DNA of 48,108 bases. It comes from Acetobacteraceae bacterium (lineage in GTDB: Bacteria > Pseudomonadota > Alphaproteobacteria > Acetobacterales > Acetobacteraceae). The stretch spans positions 1-48,108 of the forward strand of contig JANXRN010000384.1 of the NCBI GenBank assembly GCA_025352995.1, in the 5' to 3' direction. Shown piece after piece: positions 15,806 through 24,391 of this stretch (positions are counted from its first letter, which is position 1; each line of letters starts with the position of its first letter). A program made the translations under genes and the position numbers. The notes under the pieces are model-generated. The model did not search any database. It was given only the letters and a program-made list of their open reading frames with translations, and was not told the DNA's origin.

Positions 15806-17265
15806 CCGCGCGCCCTCCACCCGAGCCCAGCAGGGTCGCCATCCACGCCGCAGATCGCCCCAAACCGCATGGTCGCACGGGTCGCATCATTGTAGCTGGG
15901 CCAATCCGCACCCGGCATCCCATTAGCAGCGAACCCCGTCCAGCAAGCTCTGATCAAGTCCGACAACGCCTCCATTTCCGCCCGGTCACCGCCAAGAAGC
16001 ATAGCCGCATCCGGCCATTGATCGAAATTCCCGAAGACGAATGGCAGCTCAATGCAATGGCAGGCCTTGAATCTGCTCGTAGGCGGCGCCCAGTCGAACT
16101 GATAGGCATAGGCCTGCCCACCGGCCGCAGAAATCGCCTCGGCCAGCCGCATCGTCGGCCACAGAAACGTGTGATCGCTGGTCAGATCGGCCAGCAAATC
16201 CGTCGCACTGCCACCCGGCCGACGGCGGCGATAAGCGTCTTGATCGCCGCCCAATGCCGCAAACCGATCCGCCACCGCAGCAGGATCGGGACTAGCCATT
16301 GCGGGGTTGGATGCGAAAAACGCATGCACTTCCTCTCGCGTGGCGCCGATCAGCACCGGCTTGTCAACCGAAGCAGCGGCAATCGAGCGAAGCAGATCAG
16401 CCTCGGTCATCGCCTCAGGCAAGGTCGGCATGAAGGGCGGAGTGGTTTCACCAAAGCGCGCGCGCGCCTGGGCCAGCGCACCTTGCGCTGCCAATAGCCG
16501 CTCAACCGGCTCGGCGCGCAATCGCGTAACCGCATCCGCCGCATCTGCGTCGATATCCAACATCTGACAATATTGCGCTGTGATCGCTTGCGCATCGCTT
16601 ACAGTCAGCGGCGCCCGGCCAAAACCGCCGCTTTGCAAAATGGCCTGGTGAAACAACCCCCGTGCCGCGGGATCGAGCAAAAGCCGCCCAATGCTGGCCG
16701 CCCCGGCTGACTGGCCACCAACTGTTACCCGCCCCGGATCGCCGCCAAACTCCGCAATGTTGGCCACAACCCAGGCCAACGCCGCGATCTGGTCCTGCGT
16801 GCCAGGATCGGCCACCGCCAGGTCCCTGTGCTTCAAATACCCCAGCGCGCCCAACCGATAATTGACGCCGACGACCACCATATTGCCGTCGCGTGCCAAC
16901 GTCGCGCCATCGTACCAATCCAGCGATCCTGCGCCCGAAATCCAGGCGCCGCCATGCAACCAGACCAGCACCGGACGACGCCCGGCATCGACCGACGGCG
17001 TCCAGATTGTCAGCGTCAGGCAATCTTCATCCATCGGCCGGGTAAAGCCCCCCATCGCCGCCGCTAACCGCGATGGGGATTGCGGGGCAATCGGGCCATG
17101 AACAGTTGCGTCGCGCACCCCGGCCCAAGCCACCGCGGGCTGCGGCGCAGCAAAGCGCCGCTCACCAATCGGCGGCAGCGCGTAAGGGACGCCGCGAAAC
17201 AGGGTCACGCCATGCTGACGCAGCCCTTGCAACTCACCCAAAGCCGTTCGCGTTATCGTTGGCAT
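15802..17265 (-). CDS. Type-B carboxylesterase (first of tandem pair)
   Basis: A 487-residue member of the same family as its neighbour, with which it aligns along the full length. It shows TLFRGVPYALPPIGERRF, the oxyanion-hole HGGAW, the GQSAGA nucleophile elbow, acid residue in GATREEVHAFF and His in FKACHCIELPFVFG. It has no signal peptide. It follows livF after 12 bp and overlaps the second esterase by 4 bp. Linkage to an importer suggests that both esterases process the transported compound; the differences around the acyl pocket may reflect two substrates. Confidence 0.9.
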   Translation of the reverse strand: MPTITRTALGELQGLRQHGVTLFRGVPYALPPIGERRFAAPQPAVAWAGVRDATVHGPIAPQSPSRLAAAMGGFTRPMDEDCLTLTIWTPSVDAGRRPVLVWLHGGAWISGAGSLDWYDGATLARDGNMVVVGVNYRLGALGYLKHRDLAVADPGTQDQIAALAWVVANIAEFGGDPGRVTVGGQSAGAASIGRLLLDPAARGLFHQAILQSGGFGRAPLTVSDAQAITAQYCQMLDIDADAADAVTRLRAEPVERLLAAQGALAQARARFGETTPPFMPTLPEAMTEADLLRSIAAASVDKPVLIGATREEVHAFFASNPAMASPDPAAVADRFAALGGDQDAYRRRRPGGSATDLLADLTSDHTFLWPTMRLAEAISAAGGQAYAYQFDWAPPTSRFKACHCIELPFVFGNFDQWPDAAMLLGGDRAEMEALSDLIRACWTGFAANGMPGADWPSYNDATRATMRFGAICGVDGDPAGLGWRARG

Positions 17266-17277
17266 GGCAGTCCGTCC

Positions 17278-17979
17278 CTATAGCCCCAGGCTGCGATGCA
17301 CCATATCTGGGGCGTCATCCATCTCGACACTAGTGCCTGTCCAGACTGTTTGTCCTTTTTCCACAATATGATGCTGATCTGCAAGTGTTTTTAATGCGAC
17401 GATGTTCTTGTCGATGATCAAGATGGATTGCCCCGATGCTTTTAGTTCCGCAACACATCGCCATATTTCGTTACGAATGAGCGGCGCCAGACCTTCCGTC
17501 GCCTCATCAAGGATCAGCAATTTCGGGTTGGTCATCAGCGCCCGCCCGATCGCCAGCATCTGCTGCTCGCCCCCCGACAAGGTGCCGCCGCGCTGACCGG
17601 CACGCTCAGCCAGACGTGGGAATAATCTATAGATGCGGGGCAGAGTCCAAGGCTGTTCCGCGCCCAACCGATTGGCGGCCGTGGCGATCAGGTTCTCCCG
17701 GACGGTCAAGGTTGGAAACACCAGCCGCCCTTCCGGCACCAGGCCAATGCCGCGCCGTGCGATCGCATCGGACGCCAGACCATCGATGCGCGCGCCATCA
17801 AACCGGATTTCCCCACCACGCGGCGCCAACAGCCCCATGATGGCCCGTACAATGGTGGTCTTGCCCATCCCGTTGCGCCCAAGCAATGTCACCACCTGCC
17901 CCGCGCCAATACTCAGGGAAATATCGGTCAACACTGAACTTGCGCCGTAGCCGGCCCGCAACCCTTGCACCGCCAGCAT
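17278..17979 (-). CDS. livF: LivF-type ABC transporter ATPase
   Basis: A 233-residue ATPase of the branched-chain amino-acid (HAAT) importer family. It has Walker A GRNGMGKT (34-41), signature TLSGGEQQML, Walker B KLLILDEATEG and the short C-terminus typical of LivF. The ATG overlaps the livG stop by one base (TGATG). It should pair with LivG on the LivHM permease. HAAT systems carry many substrates besides amino acids, including aromatic acids and urea. The symbol marks the family, not the ligand. Confidence 0.92.
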   Translation of the reverse strand: MLAVQGLRAGYGASSVLTDISLSIGAGQVVTLLGRNGMGKTTIVRAIMGLLAPRGGEIRFDGARIDGLASDAIARRGIGLVPEGRLVFPTLTVRENLIATAANRLGAEQPWTLPRIYRLFPRLAERAGQRGGTLSGGEQQMLAIGRALMTNPKLLILDEATEGLAPLIRNEIWRCVAELKASGQSILIIDKNIVALKTLADQHHIVEKGQTVWTGTSVEMDDAPDMVHRSLGL

Positions 17980-18725
17980 CAGGCAGCCTCCCCAAGGTAC
18001 GCCGCACGCACCGCTGGGTCGGCCCGCATCTCGGCAAAGCTGCCTTCGGCGATCACGTGGCCGGCGACCATCACGCTGACCCGATCCGCCAAAGCTTCCA
18101 CCGCATCCATGTCGTGCTCGACCAGCAGGATGGTGACGCTGCCCTTCAGCGCGGCAAGCAGGGCGGTCATATCCTGCGATTCGGTCTGCCCCAGCCCGGC
18201 CATCGGCTCATCCAGCAGCAACATCCGCGCGCCGGTCATCAATGCCATCGCCAGTTCCAATTGGCGCTGCTCGCCATGCGCGAGGTCTTCGGCGCGGGTC
18301 ATTGCGCGCGCACCAAGGCCCACCCGATCCAGCATTGCCCGGGCGGGATCGGTCAGATCACGGTCACGCCGCGCGTCACCCCAACACCGAAATGAATGTC
18401 CGGCGCGGATCTGCGCGACGATGGCCACGTTTTCCAACGCAGTGAAGTGCGGCAACACCGAGGTAATCTGGAACGATCGGGTCAATCCCTGCTTCACCCG
18501 CGCGGGCATGGCGATCTTGGTGATGTCGGCGCCGTCGAGGCGAATGTGACCAAGGTCGGGGACAATTTCGCCTGACAGCAGCCCGATCGCGGTCGATTTG
18601 CCCGCGCCGTTCGGGCCAATCAACGCGTGCAAGCTGCCTGGCATGACCGAAAGCGCGAAATCATTGCAGGCCAGCAACCCGCCATAGCGCTTGGTCAGGG
18701 CGGAAACTTCGAGCAGCGGTATCAT
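17979..18725 (-). CDS. livG: LivG-type ABC transporter ATPase
   Basis: A 248-residue ATPase beginning MIPLLEVSALTKRYGG. Walker A is GPNGAGKST (37-45), the signature is LAHGEQRQLELAMAL and Walker B is RMLLLDEPMAGL. The LivG-specific insertion with TRSFQITSVLPHFTALENV is present. The ATG at 18725 overlaps the livM stop (ATGA); an upstream extension to 18935 lies inside livM in another frame and is rejected. The signature Ser is replaced (LAHGEQ instead of LSYGQQ), a variation known in this family. Confidence 0.92.
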   Translation of the reverse strand: MIPLLEVSALTKRYGGLLACNDFALSVMPGSLHALIGPNGAGKSTAIGLLSGEIVPDLGHIRLDGADITKIAMPARVKQGLTRSFQITSVLPHFTALENVAIVAQIRAGHSFRCWGDARRDRDLTDPARAMLDRVGLGARAMTRAEDLAHGEQRQLELAMALMTGARMLLLDEPMAGLGQTESQDMTALLAALKGSVTILLVEHDMDAVEALADRVSVMVAGHVIAEGSFAEMRADPAVRAAYLGEAA

Positions 18726-19693
18726 CCCCGCCCCCCCAACGCACCCCAGATGCCGCGCCTGGTAAGCAGAATCACCGCAACCAGCACCGGCCCCATGACG
18801 ATCATCCAATGTTCGGTCCACTGCGCGAGCCAGGATTGCAGCAGCACCATCGCGGCCGCCCCGAACACCGGCCCCACCAGACTGCCGACGCCCCCCAATA
18901 CCACCATCACCATGAAATCGCCCGATGTGGTCCAATGCAACATGTCCGGGCTGACAAAGCGTAGCAAATTGGCCTGCAGCGCCCCGGCGAGACCCGCAAT
19001 TGCACCCGCCAAAGTGAACGCCGCAAGCTTATAGCGCGTCGCATCCAGCCCGATCGCCGCCATCCGCCGTTCATTCTGCTTGATGCCAAGCAGCACCAGC
19101 CCGAAACGCGACCGTACCAGCCGGTGGCACAGCGCCAAGACAATCATCAGCACCAAAAGGCAGACATAGTAAAAAGCAACATCGTCGCGCGGGTTGATCC
19201 ACGGCAACCCGTTACGCCGGCGAAAGCCCAACCCGTCATCGCCACCATAGGTCTTCAACGAAACAAACAAATAAAACAGCATCTGCGCGAAGGCCAAGGT
19301 GATCATGATGAATGACACGCCGCTGGTGCGCAGCGACAAGGCACCGATGGCGAGCGCCGCCAATGCCGACACCAGAATTGCCGCGGGCCATGCCACCCAC
19401 GCCTCGGTCGCGCCCGGAACCAAACCCACGAACGCGGTCCCCTCAGCGGCATGAAACGCCAGAATACCAACTACGTAGCCACCAAGACCAAAAAATCCGG
19501 CATGGCCGAACGACGATAGCCCCGTGTAGCCGATCAGCAGATCAAGCCCGATCGCCGCGATCGCGTAGATCGCAATCTGGGTGCCGAGCGACACCAGATC
19601 GGGCATCGCCAGGCGGTCGGCCAGATATGGCAGCCCAGTCAACAGCATGGCCAGCAACGCCAACATGATGCGCTTGCGACCCAGATTAGCCAT
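18722..19693 (-). CDS. livM: LivM-type ABC transporter permease
   Basis: A 323-residue polytopic membrane protein. It has about eight to nine hydrophobic segments and the LivM hallmarks GLDLLIGYTGLSSFGHAGFFGLGGY and GVSFIMITLAFAQM. IKQNERRMAAIGLDATRYKL, the ATPase-coupling (EAA-like) loop, follows. The start is ATG 19693, which overlaps the livH stop by 8 bp. It forms the translocation channel with LivH. Confidence 0.93.
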   Translation of the reverse strand: MANLGRKRIMLALLAMLLTGLPYLADRLAMPDLVSLGTQIAIYAIAAIGLDLLIGYTGLSSFGHAGFFGLGGYVVGILAFHAAEGTAFVGLVPGATEAWVAWPAAILVSALAALAIGALSLRTSGVSFIMITLAFAQMLFYLFVSLKTYGGDDGLGFRRRNGLPWINPRDDVAFYYVCLLVLMIVLALCHRLVRSRFGLVLLGIKQNERRMAAIGLDATRYKLAAFTLAGAIAGLAGALQANLLRFVSPDMLHWTTSGDFMVMVVLGGVGSLVGPVFGAAAMVLLQSWLAQWTEHWMIVMGPVLVAVILLTRRGIWGALGGRG

Positions 19694-20600
19694 GGGCGGG
19701 GAACAATCCGCGCGGACGCACAATCAGCACCACCGCCATCAAAATCATCGACGCCATCGATGACAGCCCGGCGCCCAAGCCATCGGCTTCCGTCGACGCC
19801 ATCACCATTTTCAACATTGTCGGCAAATAGGCGCGGGTCAGCGTATCGACCATGCCGACCAGCATCGCGCCGGCCAGTGCGCCGCGGATTGACCCGATGC
19901 CGCCGATAACAATGACCACAAAAGTGCTGATCAAGATGCGGTCGCCCATCCCGACCTGCACCGACAGCAGCGGCCCGACCATCGCGCCCGCCAACCCCGC
20001 CAGCAACGCCCCAAGGCCAAACACCAAAGTGTAGAGCAGCCCGATGCGGACCCCGAGCGCGCGCACCATCTCGCGATGGGTAGCCCCCGCCCGCACCAGC
20101 ATCCCGATCCTGGTATGGACAATCAGCCCATACAAGATCGCCGCTACCACAGCGCCAACCGCGATGATGGCGAGGCGATAGATTGGGTATGGCACCCCAG
20201 GAATGAAGGTGACCGCACCCGACAGGAAGTCCGGAATCGCCGCCATCATCGGCTGGCGGCCGAAAATCATCGCCATCGCCTCATTGAAAAACAAAATCAG
20301 GCCGAAGGTTGCTAGCACCTGATCGAGATGGTCGCGTGCATAAAGCCGCCGTAAGATCGTGGCTTCCATCGCCATGCCAACCACCGCCGCAACCGACATT
20401 CCAGCGGCAACGGCGAGCAAAAAGCTCCCAGTTGCCGCCTGAGTCCGTGCAGCGACAAACGCCCCGATCATATAGAGCGAGCCATGCGCGAGGTTGATCA
20501 GCCCCATGATGCCGAACACCAGGGTCAACCCGGCCGCCAGCAGAAACAGCGTAACGCCGTATTGCAGGCCGTTGAGCAGTTGCTCAAAAAGAAGCGTCAT
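19686..20600 (-). CDS. livH: LivH-type ABC transporter permease
   Basis: A 304-residue inner-membrane permease with about eight transmembrane segments. Family motifs are LLNGLQYGVTLFLLAAGLTLVFG, cut here for length, then MGLINLAHGSLYMIGAF near the N-terminus. VRAGATHREMVRALGV is the ATPase-contact loop, and VVIVGGIGSIRGALAGAMLVG-like text follows it. It begins 6 bp after the binding-protein gene. Confidence 0.93.
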   Translation of the reverse strand: MTLLFEQLLNGLQYGVTLFLLAAGLTLVFGIMGLINLAHGSLYMIGAFVAARTQAATGSFLLAVAAGMSVAAVVGMAMEATILRRLYARDHLDQVLATFGLILFFNEAMAMIFGRQPMMAAIPDFLSGAVTFIPGVPYPIYRLAIIAVGAVVAAILYGLIVHTRIGMLVRAGATHREMVRALGVRIGLLYTLVFGLGALLAGLAGAMVGPLLSVQVGMGDRILISTFVVIVIGGIGSIRGALAGAMLVGMVDTLTRAYLPTMLKMVMASTEADGLGAGLSSMASMILMAVVLIVRPRGLFPAHG

Positions 20601-20606
20601 GCCCTG

Positions 20607-21770
20607 TCAGATTTTGCACAAATCCGAATAGGCATCGCCGCGATCGGTCAGCACACGGGTTTTCGTCACCAGCGCCAGCTTGCCATCACTGCCCTTTTCG
20701 ACCCGCAAGCCGAACCAATCCTGCACAGGGTGCTGATTGGCGCCAAACTTGAACTTGCCACGGGTTGACTGGAAATTCGCCGGCAGCATCGCTTTGCGGA
20801 AGGCAGCGGCATCTTTGACGTTGCCGCCAGAGCCTTGCAGTGCCGCACCGATCGCCAGCGCCGTATCATAGCTCTGGCTGGCATAAACCGTCGGCAGACG
20901 CTGATATTTCGCCACAAAAGACGCGACAAACGCCTTATTGGCAGCGTTGTCGAAATCGCTGTTCCAGTGTGACGTCACATCCATGCCAAGTGCTGCATCG
21001 CCCACTGCGCCCAAGATGGTGCTGTCGAGGGAGGGCGCTGCCAGCACCATCGGGATTTTCCCGACCAGCCCAGCCTGCTGATACTGGCGGATGAAGGCGA
21101 TGCCCAAGCCACCAGGATGGAACTGGAACACCGCATCCGGATTGGCCGCACGGATATTGGCCATTTCCGGCGCGTAATCAGTCTGGTCGAGCTTGGTGTA
21201 GCTTTCACCAGCCACCTCGCCCTTAAAGAAACGCTTGAAGCCAGTGATGGCGTCCTTGCCGGCGGGATAGTTCGGCGCCAGCAGAAACATTTTTTTGTAG
21301 CCGAGCCGATTGGCGTTCTCACCCGCGCTTTCGTGTAACGTATCGTTCTGCCACGACACGACATAGTAGTTGGCGTTGCAATTCTTGCCAGCCAGGCTCG
21401 ACGGCCCGGCGTTCGGGCTGATATAAATCGCGCCATCATCAAGCACGTCGGGGGCCACCGCTTCGAGCACGTTGGAAAACACCACGCCGGTAAACAGGCG
21501 CACGCCTTCTGATTTCAAGAAGCGATTGACGGTCTGCTTGGCTTGCGCCGGCTTCAACCCGTCATCCTCGACCAGCACTTGCACGGGGACACCCCCAAGC
21601 TTGCCGCCATCGGCCGCCAGCATGAACGCGTCGCGAATATCGGCGCCGAGATAGCCCCCCGGCCCCGACAATGTCGTTACCAGCCCGATTTTCACCGGCG
21701 CCGCCTGGGCGCGAGCGGTCAGCGGCATGGCGAGGGCGGATGCAATCGCAGCGCGGCGGGTCAAGGCCAT
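20607..21770 (-). CDS. Liv-type ABC transporter substrate-binding protein 1
   Basis: A 387-residue Peripla_BP_6 protein. The signal peptide MALTRRAAIASALAMPLTARA has a twin-Arg pair, so Tat export is possible, but Sec cannot be excluded. The mature part starts APVKIGLVTTLSGPGGYLG. AAAGGA lies 8 bases before the ATG. It is placed directly before livHMGF, as expected for the cognate binding protein. Its paralogue lies at the end of the same operon (13209-14354). Differences between the two in the region after SPN (AGPSSLAGKNCNANYY against TSPNEYAGKNCQVNYF) may bear on ligand choice. Confidence 0.93.
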   Translation of the reverse strand: MALTRRAAIASALAMPLTARAQAAPVKIGLVTTLSGPGGYLGADIRDAFMLAADGGKLGGVPVQVLVEDDGLKPAQAKQTVNRFLKSEGVRLFTGVVFSNVLEAVAPDVLDDGAIYISPNAGPSSLAGKNCNANYYVVSWQNDTLHESAGENANRLGYKKMFLLAPNYPAGKDAITGFKRFFKGEVAGESYTKLDQTDYAPEMANIRAANPDAVFQFHPGGLGIAFIRQYQQAGLVGKIPMVLAAPSLDSTILGAVGDAALGMDVTSHWNSDFDNAANKAFVASFVAKYQRLPTVYASQSYDTALAIGAALQGSGGNVKDAAAFRKAMLPANFQSTRGKFKFGANQHPVQDWFGLRVEKGSDGKLALVTKTRVLTDRGDAYSDLCKI

Positions 21771-21785
21771 ATCAAAATCCTTTGG

Positions 21786-22337
21786 TTAAAGTTTTACCCA
21801 GCCCGGCGGTGGCAGCTTGCCCGGATGGACCGCGTCGCATTGGCGGCAGGTACGCAGCGCCACGCTACTATAGAAGGCTTCGTAGAACGGCGGCAGATCT
21901 TTTACGATGTCGGTCACCACAACTTCAATCCGATGCACCAGCGACCCGCAGCCAAAACAGAACCATTCAAACCCATCTTTTGCCCCTGGCGCGCGGGCGC
22001 TTTCCACCACCAGCCCGACCGATCCCGCCATTGGCCGCTGGGGCGAATGGCGCATATGCGACGGGATCAAAAACACTTCCCCCTGGCGGATCGGCACGTC
22101 GTAAATCTGGCCGTCTTCATGCAGCTTCAGGATCATGTCGCCCTTCAACTGATAGAAGAATTCTTCGACCGGATCATCATGAAAATCAACCCGCTGGTTG
22201 GGTCCGCCAACCACCTGCACCACCATGCCGCCATCTTCAAACACCAGCTTGTTGCCGACCGGCGGCTTCAGCAAATGCGCGTTGGCATCGATCCAGGCTT
22301 GAAAATTAAACGGACGCCGGCTGTCGACAAAACGCAT
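21786..22337 (-). CDS. nbaC: 3-hydroxyanthranilate 3,4-dioxygenase family protein
   Basis: A 183-residue cupin dioxygenase. The family opens the ring of 3-hydroxyanthranilate with O2 to give 2-amino-3-carboxymuconate semialdehyde. The Fe(II) ligands are His53, Glu59 and His97. The substrate-binding arginines are Arg49 and Arg101. The C-terminal rubredoxin-like site is CFGC (127/130) and CRQC (164/167). All are offset by two from the well-studied Cupriavidus enzyme as I recall it. No other gene of 3-hydroxyanthranilate breakdown (ACMS decarboxylase, semialdehyde dehydrogenase, deaminase) is nearby, so the true substrate may be a related amino- or hydroxy-aromatic. It sits 12 bp after the DapA-family gene and 15 bp before the transporter. 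Confidence 0.85.
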   Translation of the reverse strand: MRFVDSRRPFNFQAWIDANAHLLKPPVGNKLVFEDGGMVVQVVGGPNQRVDFHDDPVEEFFYQLKGDMILKLHEDGQIYDVPIRQGEVFLIPSHMRHSPQRPMAGSVGLVVESARAPGAKDGFEWFCFGCGSLVHRIEVVVTDIVKDLPPFYEAFYSSVALRTCRQCDAVHPGKLPPPGWVKL

Positions 22338-22349
22338 GCGCAGGGTTTC

Positions 22350-23324
22350 CTATTCGGCGGCCTGAGACATTGCCACGAGGCCGGATTGCGCAAAGGCGGC
22401 GCGGATAGTCGATTTTTCGGCATCCGTCAGTTGCAGCATCGGTGCCCGCACCGGTCCACCAACCTGGCCGAGCAATTCCATCCAGTATTTCGCATGCGCT
22501 TGCGGTTTGCCACCCGGTCGGCTCGCTTTGAACGCGTCCCGCACCGGACCGAGACTGTCACGAATTGCCCGCGCTCCGGCAACATCGCCAGCGAAGCCCG
22601 CGTCGGTATAGTCGCGCATCCGTCGATCCACGGCGGTCTGATACAAAAATGGCGGATTGGAGCAGAGATAAACCTGCCAGTTCAGTTCAACGATATTATC
22701 GAACCATTCATCCTCGCTGGCCGTCGAGACGATCAGCCTGTCCCCCGCCAGATGGGTCAGACGCGTGTACATTTCGCGCGGGACGCTGTATTTGATCGCG
22801 ACGATATTCGGCAGCGCGGCGATACGGTCGCACAGCTCAGGCGACATCAGATAGCCGCTATCCGGGTGCGACCACATGGCGATGCCAATATTCACCTGCT
22901 CGGAAATATGGCGATAATATTCGAACAACGTGTCGTCGCGGTCATGCAGGAAATGCAACAACGGTGCGTGGACAACGATAAAATCTGCACCCACGGCTTC
23001 GGCATGGCGGGCAAGATCAATGACCACATCCATGTTCTGATCCGAACATGACATGATCGTACGGCCATGGCCCTTGGTCGCCGCAACAGCGATATCAAAG
23101 CATTGCTTGCGCTCAGCGACCGACATGGCGAAGAACTCGCCCTGCTTGCCGCAGACGAAAACGCCATCAATGCCGAGGTCGTGTGTCCAATGCTGCAAGT
23201 TCCGCGCGAAACCATCGGCATCGAGCGCGAAATCGCCGGGCCGAAACGGGGTTAACGCCGCCGCCCAGATGCCACGCAAATTCGCCCGGGCGAACGCTTT
23301 GGCATCCGTGCGGCGGAATTGCAT
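22350..23324 (-). CDS. DapA/NAL-superfamily aldolase or lyase
   Basis: A 324-residue TIM barrel of the dihydrodipicolinate synthase/N-acetylneuraminate lyase superfamily. The Schiff-base Lys is Lys178 in IVAIKYS. The phosphate/carboxylate-type loop reads GKQGEF (59-64) where DapA has GTTGE. The catalytic Tyr region (TPYYN in DapA) reads HAPLLHF here, so it is not a true dihydrodipicolinate synthase. A pyruvate-dependent aldolase, decarboxylase or hydratase is more likely, perhaps acting on the ring-cleavage product. Its ATG overlaps the korB-like stop by one base (TAATG). Confidence 0.8.
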   Translation of the reverse strand: MQFRRTDAKAFARANLRGIWAAALTPFRPGDFALDADGFARNLQHWTHDLGIDGVFVCGKQGEFFAMSVAERKQCFDIAVAATKGHGRTIMSCSDQNMDVVIDLARHAEAVGADFIVVHAPLLHFLHDRDDTLFEYYRHISEQVNIGIAMWSHPDSGYLMSPELCDRIAALPNIVAIKYSVPREMYTRLTHLAGDRLIVSTASEDEWFDNIVELNWQVYLCSNPPFLYQTAVDRRMRDYTDAGFAGDVAGARAIRDSLGPVRDAFKASRPGGKPQAHAKYWMELLGQVGGPVRAPMLQLTDAEKSTIRAAFAQSGLVAMSQAAE

Positions 23325-24379
23325 TAGCGCAACGACGCGTTGAGCTTGGCCAGCGCGCCAGCCCCCGGCACCAGATCTGCATCCGACAGACTGTTGAACG
23401 GGGCATCGACCGAATCGAGATACCCGTGCAGATCATCGGCATCGCTATCAACATACAACAACCCGGTCACGATTTCGCCACGCGCCTTGTGTTCCTGCAA
23501 GTAGTTCATCACCGCCACCCGATCAGTCGGATCATAGTCGGTGGCGATCTTCTTGAGCTTCAGATAGGTGCCGTCATGCTGGCGAACCATCTCCATCTGC
23601 CCCGGTGCATACTCGGCGGTAATCGGTTCGCGCCCCAGGATCACATCCATCCGGTTCACCGCCTCGTTATGTTCACGCACATAATCGAAGCTTTTGGTCG
23701 ACCCATCATGGTTGTTGAAGGCAACGCAGGGGCTGATGCAGTCGATGAAAGCCGCCCCCTTATGCATCAAGGCGCCCTCGATCAGCGGCACCAACTGGTC
23801 CTTGTCGCCGGAAAAGCTGCGGCCGACATAGGTCGCGCCGAGCTGCAGCGCCATCGAAATCATGTCGATCGGCTCGTCCATGTTTGGCACACCGCGGCGG
23901 TTCTTGGCGCCCTTGTCGGCGGTGGCAGAAAACTGGCCCTTGGTCAGGCCATAGACGCCGTTATTCTCGACGATATAGGTCATATTGACGCCACGCCGAA
24001 TGGCGTGGGCAAACTGGCCCAGCCCGATCGAGGCGCTGTCGCCATCGCCAGAAACGCCTAGATAAATCAGGTCTTTATTGGCGATGTTCGCCCCGGTCAG
24101 CACGCTCGGCATCCGGCCATGCACGGAATTGAAACCGTGGCTGGCGCCTAGAAAATAGGACGGGGTTTTCGACGAACAGCCAATGCCCGACAATTTGGCA
24201 ATCCGGTGCGGCTGCAAGTTGAGCTGGTAGCAGGCGCGGATGATCGCCGCCGAAATCGAATCATGGCCGCAGCCGGCGCACAAGGTCGAAACCGGGCCTT
24301 CATAGTCCCGCCGGGTGAAGCCCAGCGCATTGGTCTTCAGATCGGGATGATGCATTTTGGGCTTAGTCATATAGGTCAT
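23324..24379 (-). CDS. korB: 2-oxoacid:ferredoxin oxidoreductase, beta subunit
   Basis: A 351-residue thiamine-diphosphate subunit. Cys34 and Cys37 (LCAGCGHD), Cys68 (GIGCSS) and Cys218 (SPCVAF) fit the four [4Fe-4S] ligands of the family. The ThDP/Mg site is GDGDSASIG (111-119) with NNGVYGLTKGQ after it. With the alpha subunit it oxidises a 2-oxoacid to its acyl-CoA, reducing ferredoxin. It follows the alpha gene after 12 bp. Substrate specificity (2-oxoglutarate, pyruvate or an aryl-pyruvate) cannot be read from sequence; the symbol follows the KorABC-like gene order. Confidence 0.85.
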   Translation of the reverse strand: MTYMTKPKMHHPDLKTNALGFTRRDYEGPVSTLCAGCGHDSISAAIIRACYQLNLQPHRIAKLSGIGCSSKTPSYFLGASHGFNSVHGRMPSVLTGANIANKDLIYLGVSGDGDSASIGLGQFAHAIRRGVNMTYIVENNGVYGLTKGQFSATADKGAKNRRGVPNMDEPIDMISMALQLGATYVGRSFSGDKDQLVPLIEGALMHKGAAFIDCISPCVAFNNHDGSTKSFDYVREHNEAVNRMDVILGREPITAEYAPGQMEMVRQHDGTYLKLKKIATDYDPTDRVAVMNYLQEHKARGEIVTGLLYVDSDADDLHGYLDSVDAPFNSLSDADLVPGAGALAKLNASLR

Positions 24380-24391
24380 GGCGCTGGTCCC

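Noticed and set aside
21543-23051. 502-codon rightward ORF antisense to SBP1, the HAAO-like gene and the DapA-family gene
   Set aside because: It overlaps three well-supported genes completely, has a composition rich in His/Arg/Gln typical of antisense shadows in GC-rich DNA, and shows no recognisable domain.
22350-23324. True dihydrodipicolinate synthase (lysine biosynthesis)
   Set aside because: The Schiff-base Lys is kept, but the GTTGE and YY-type Tyr motifs are replaced, and the gene sits in a catabolic operon.
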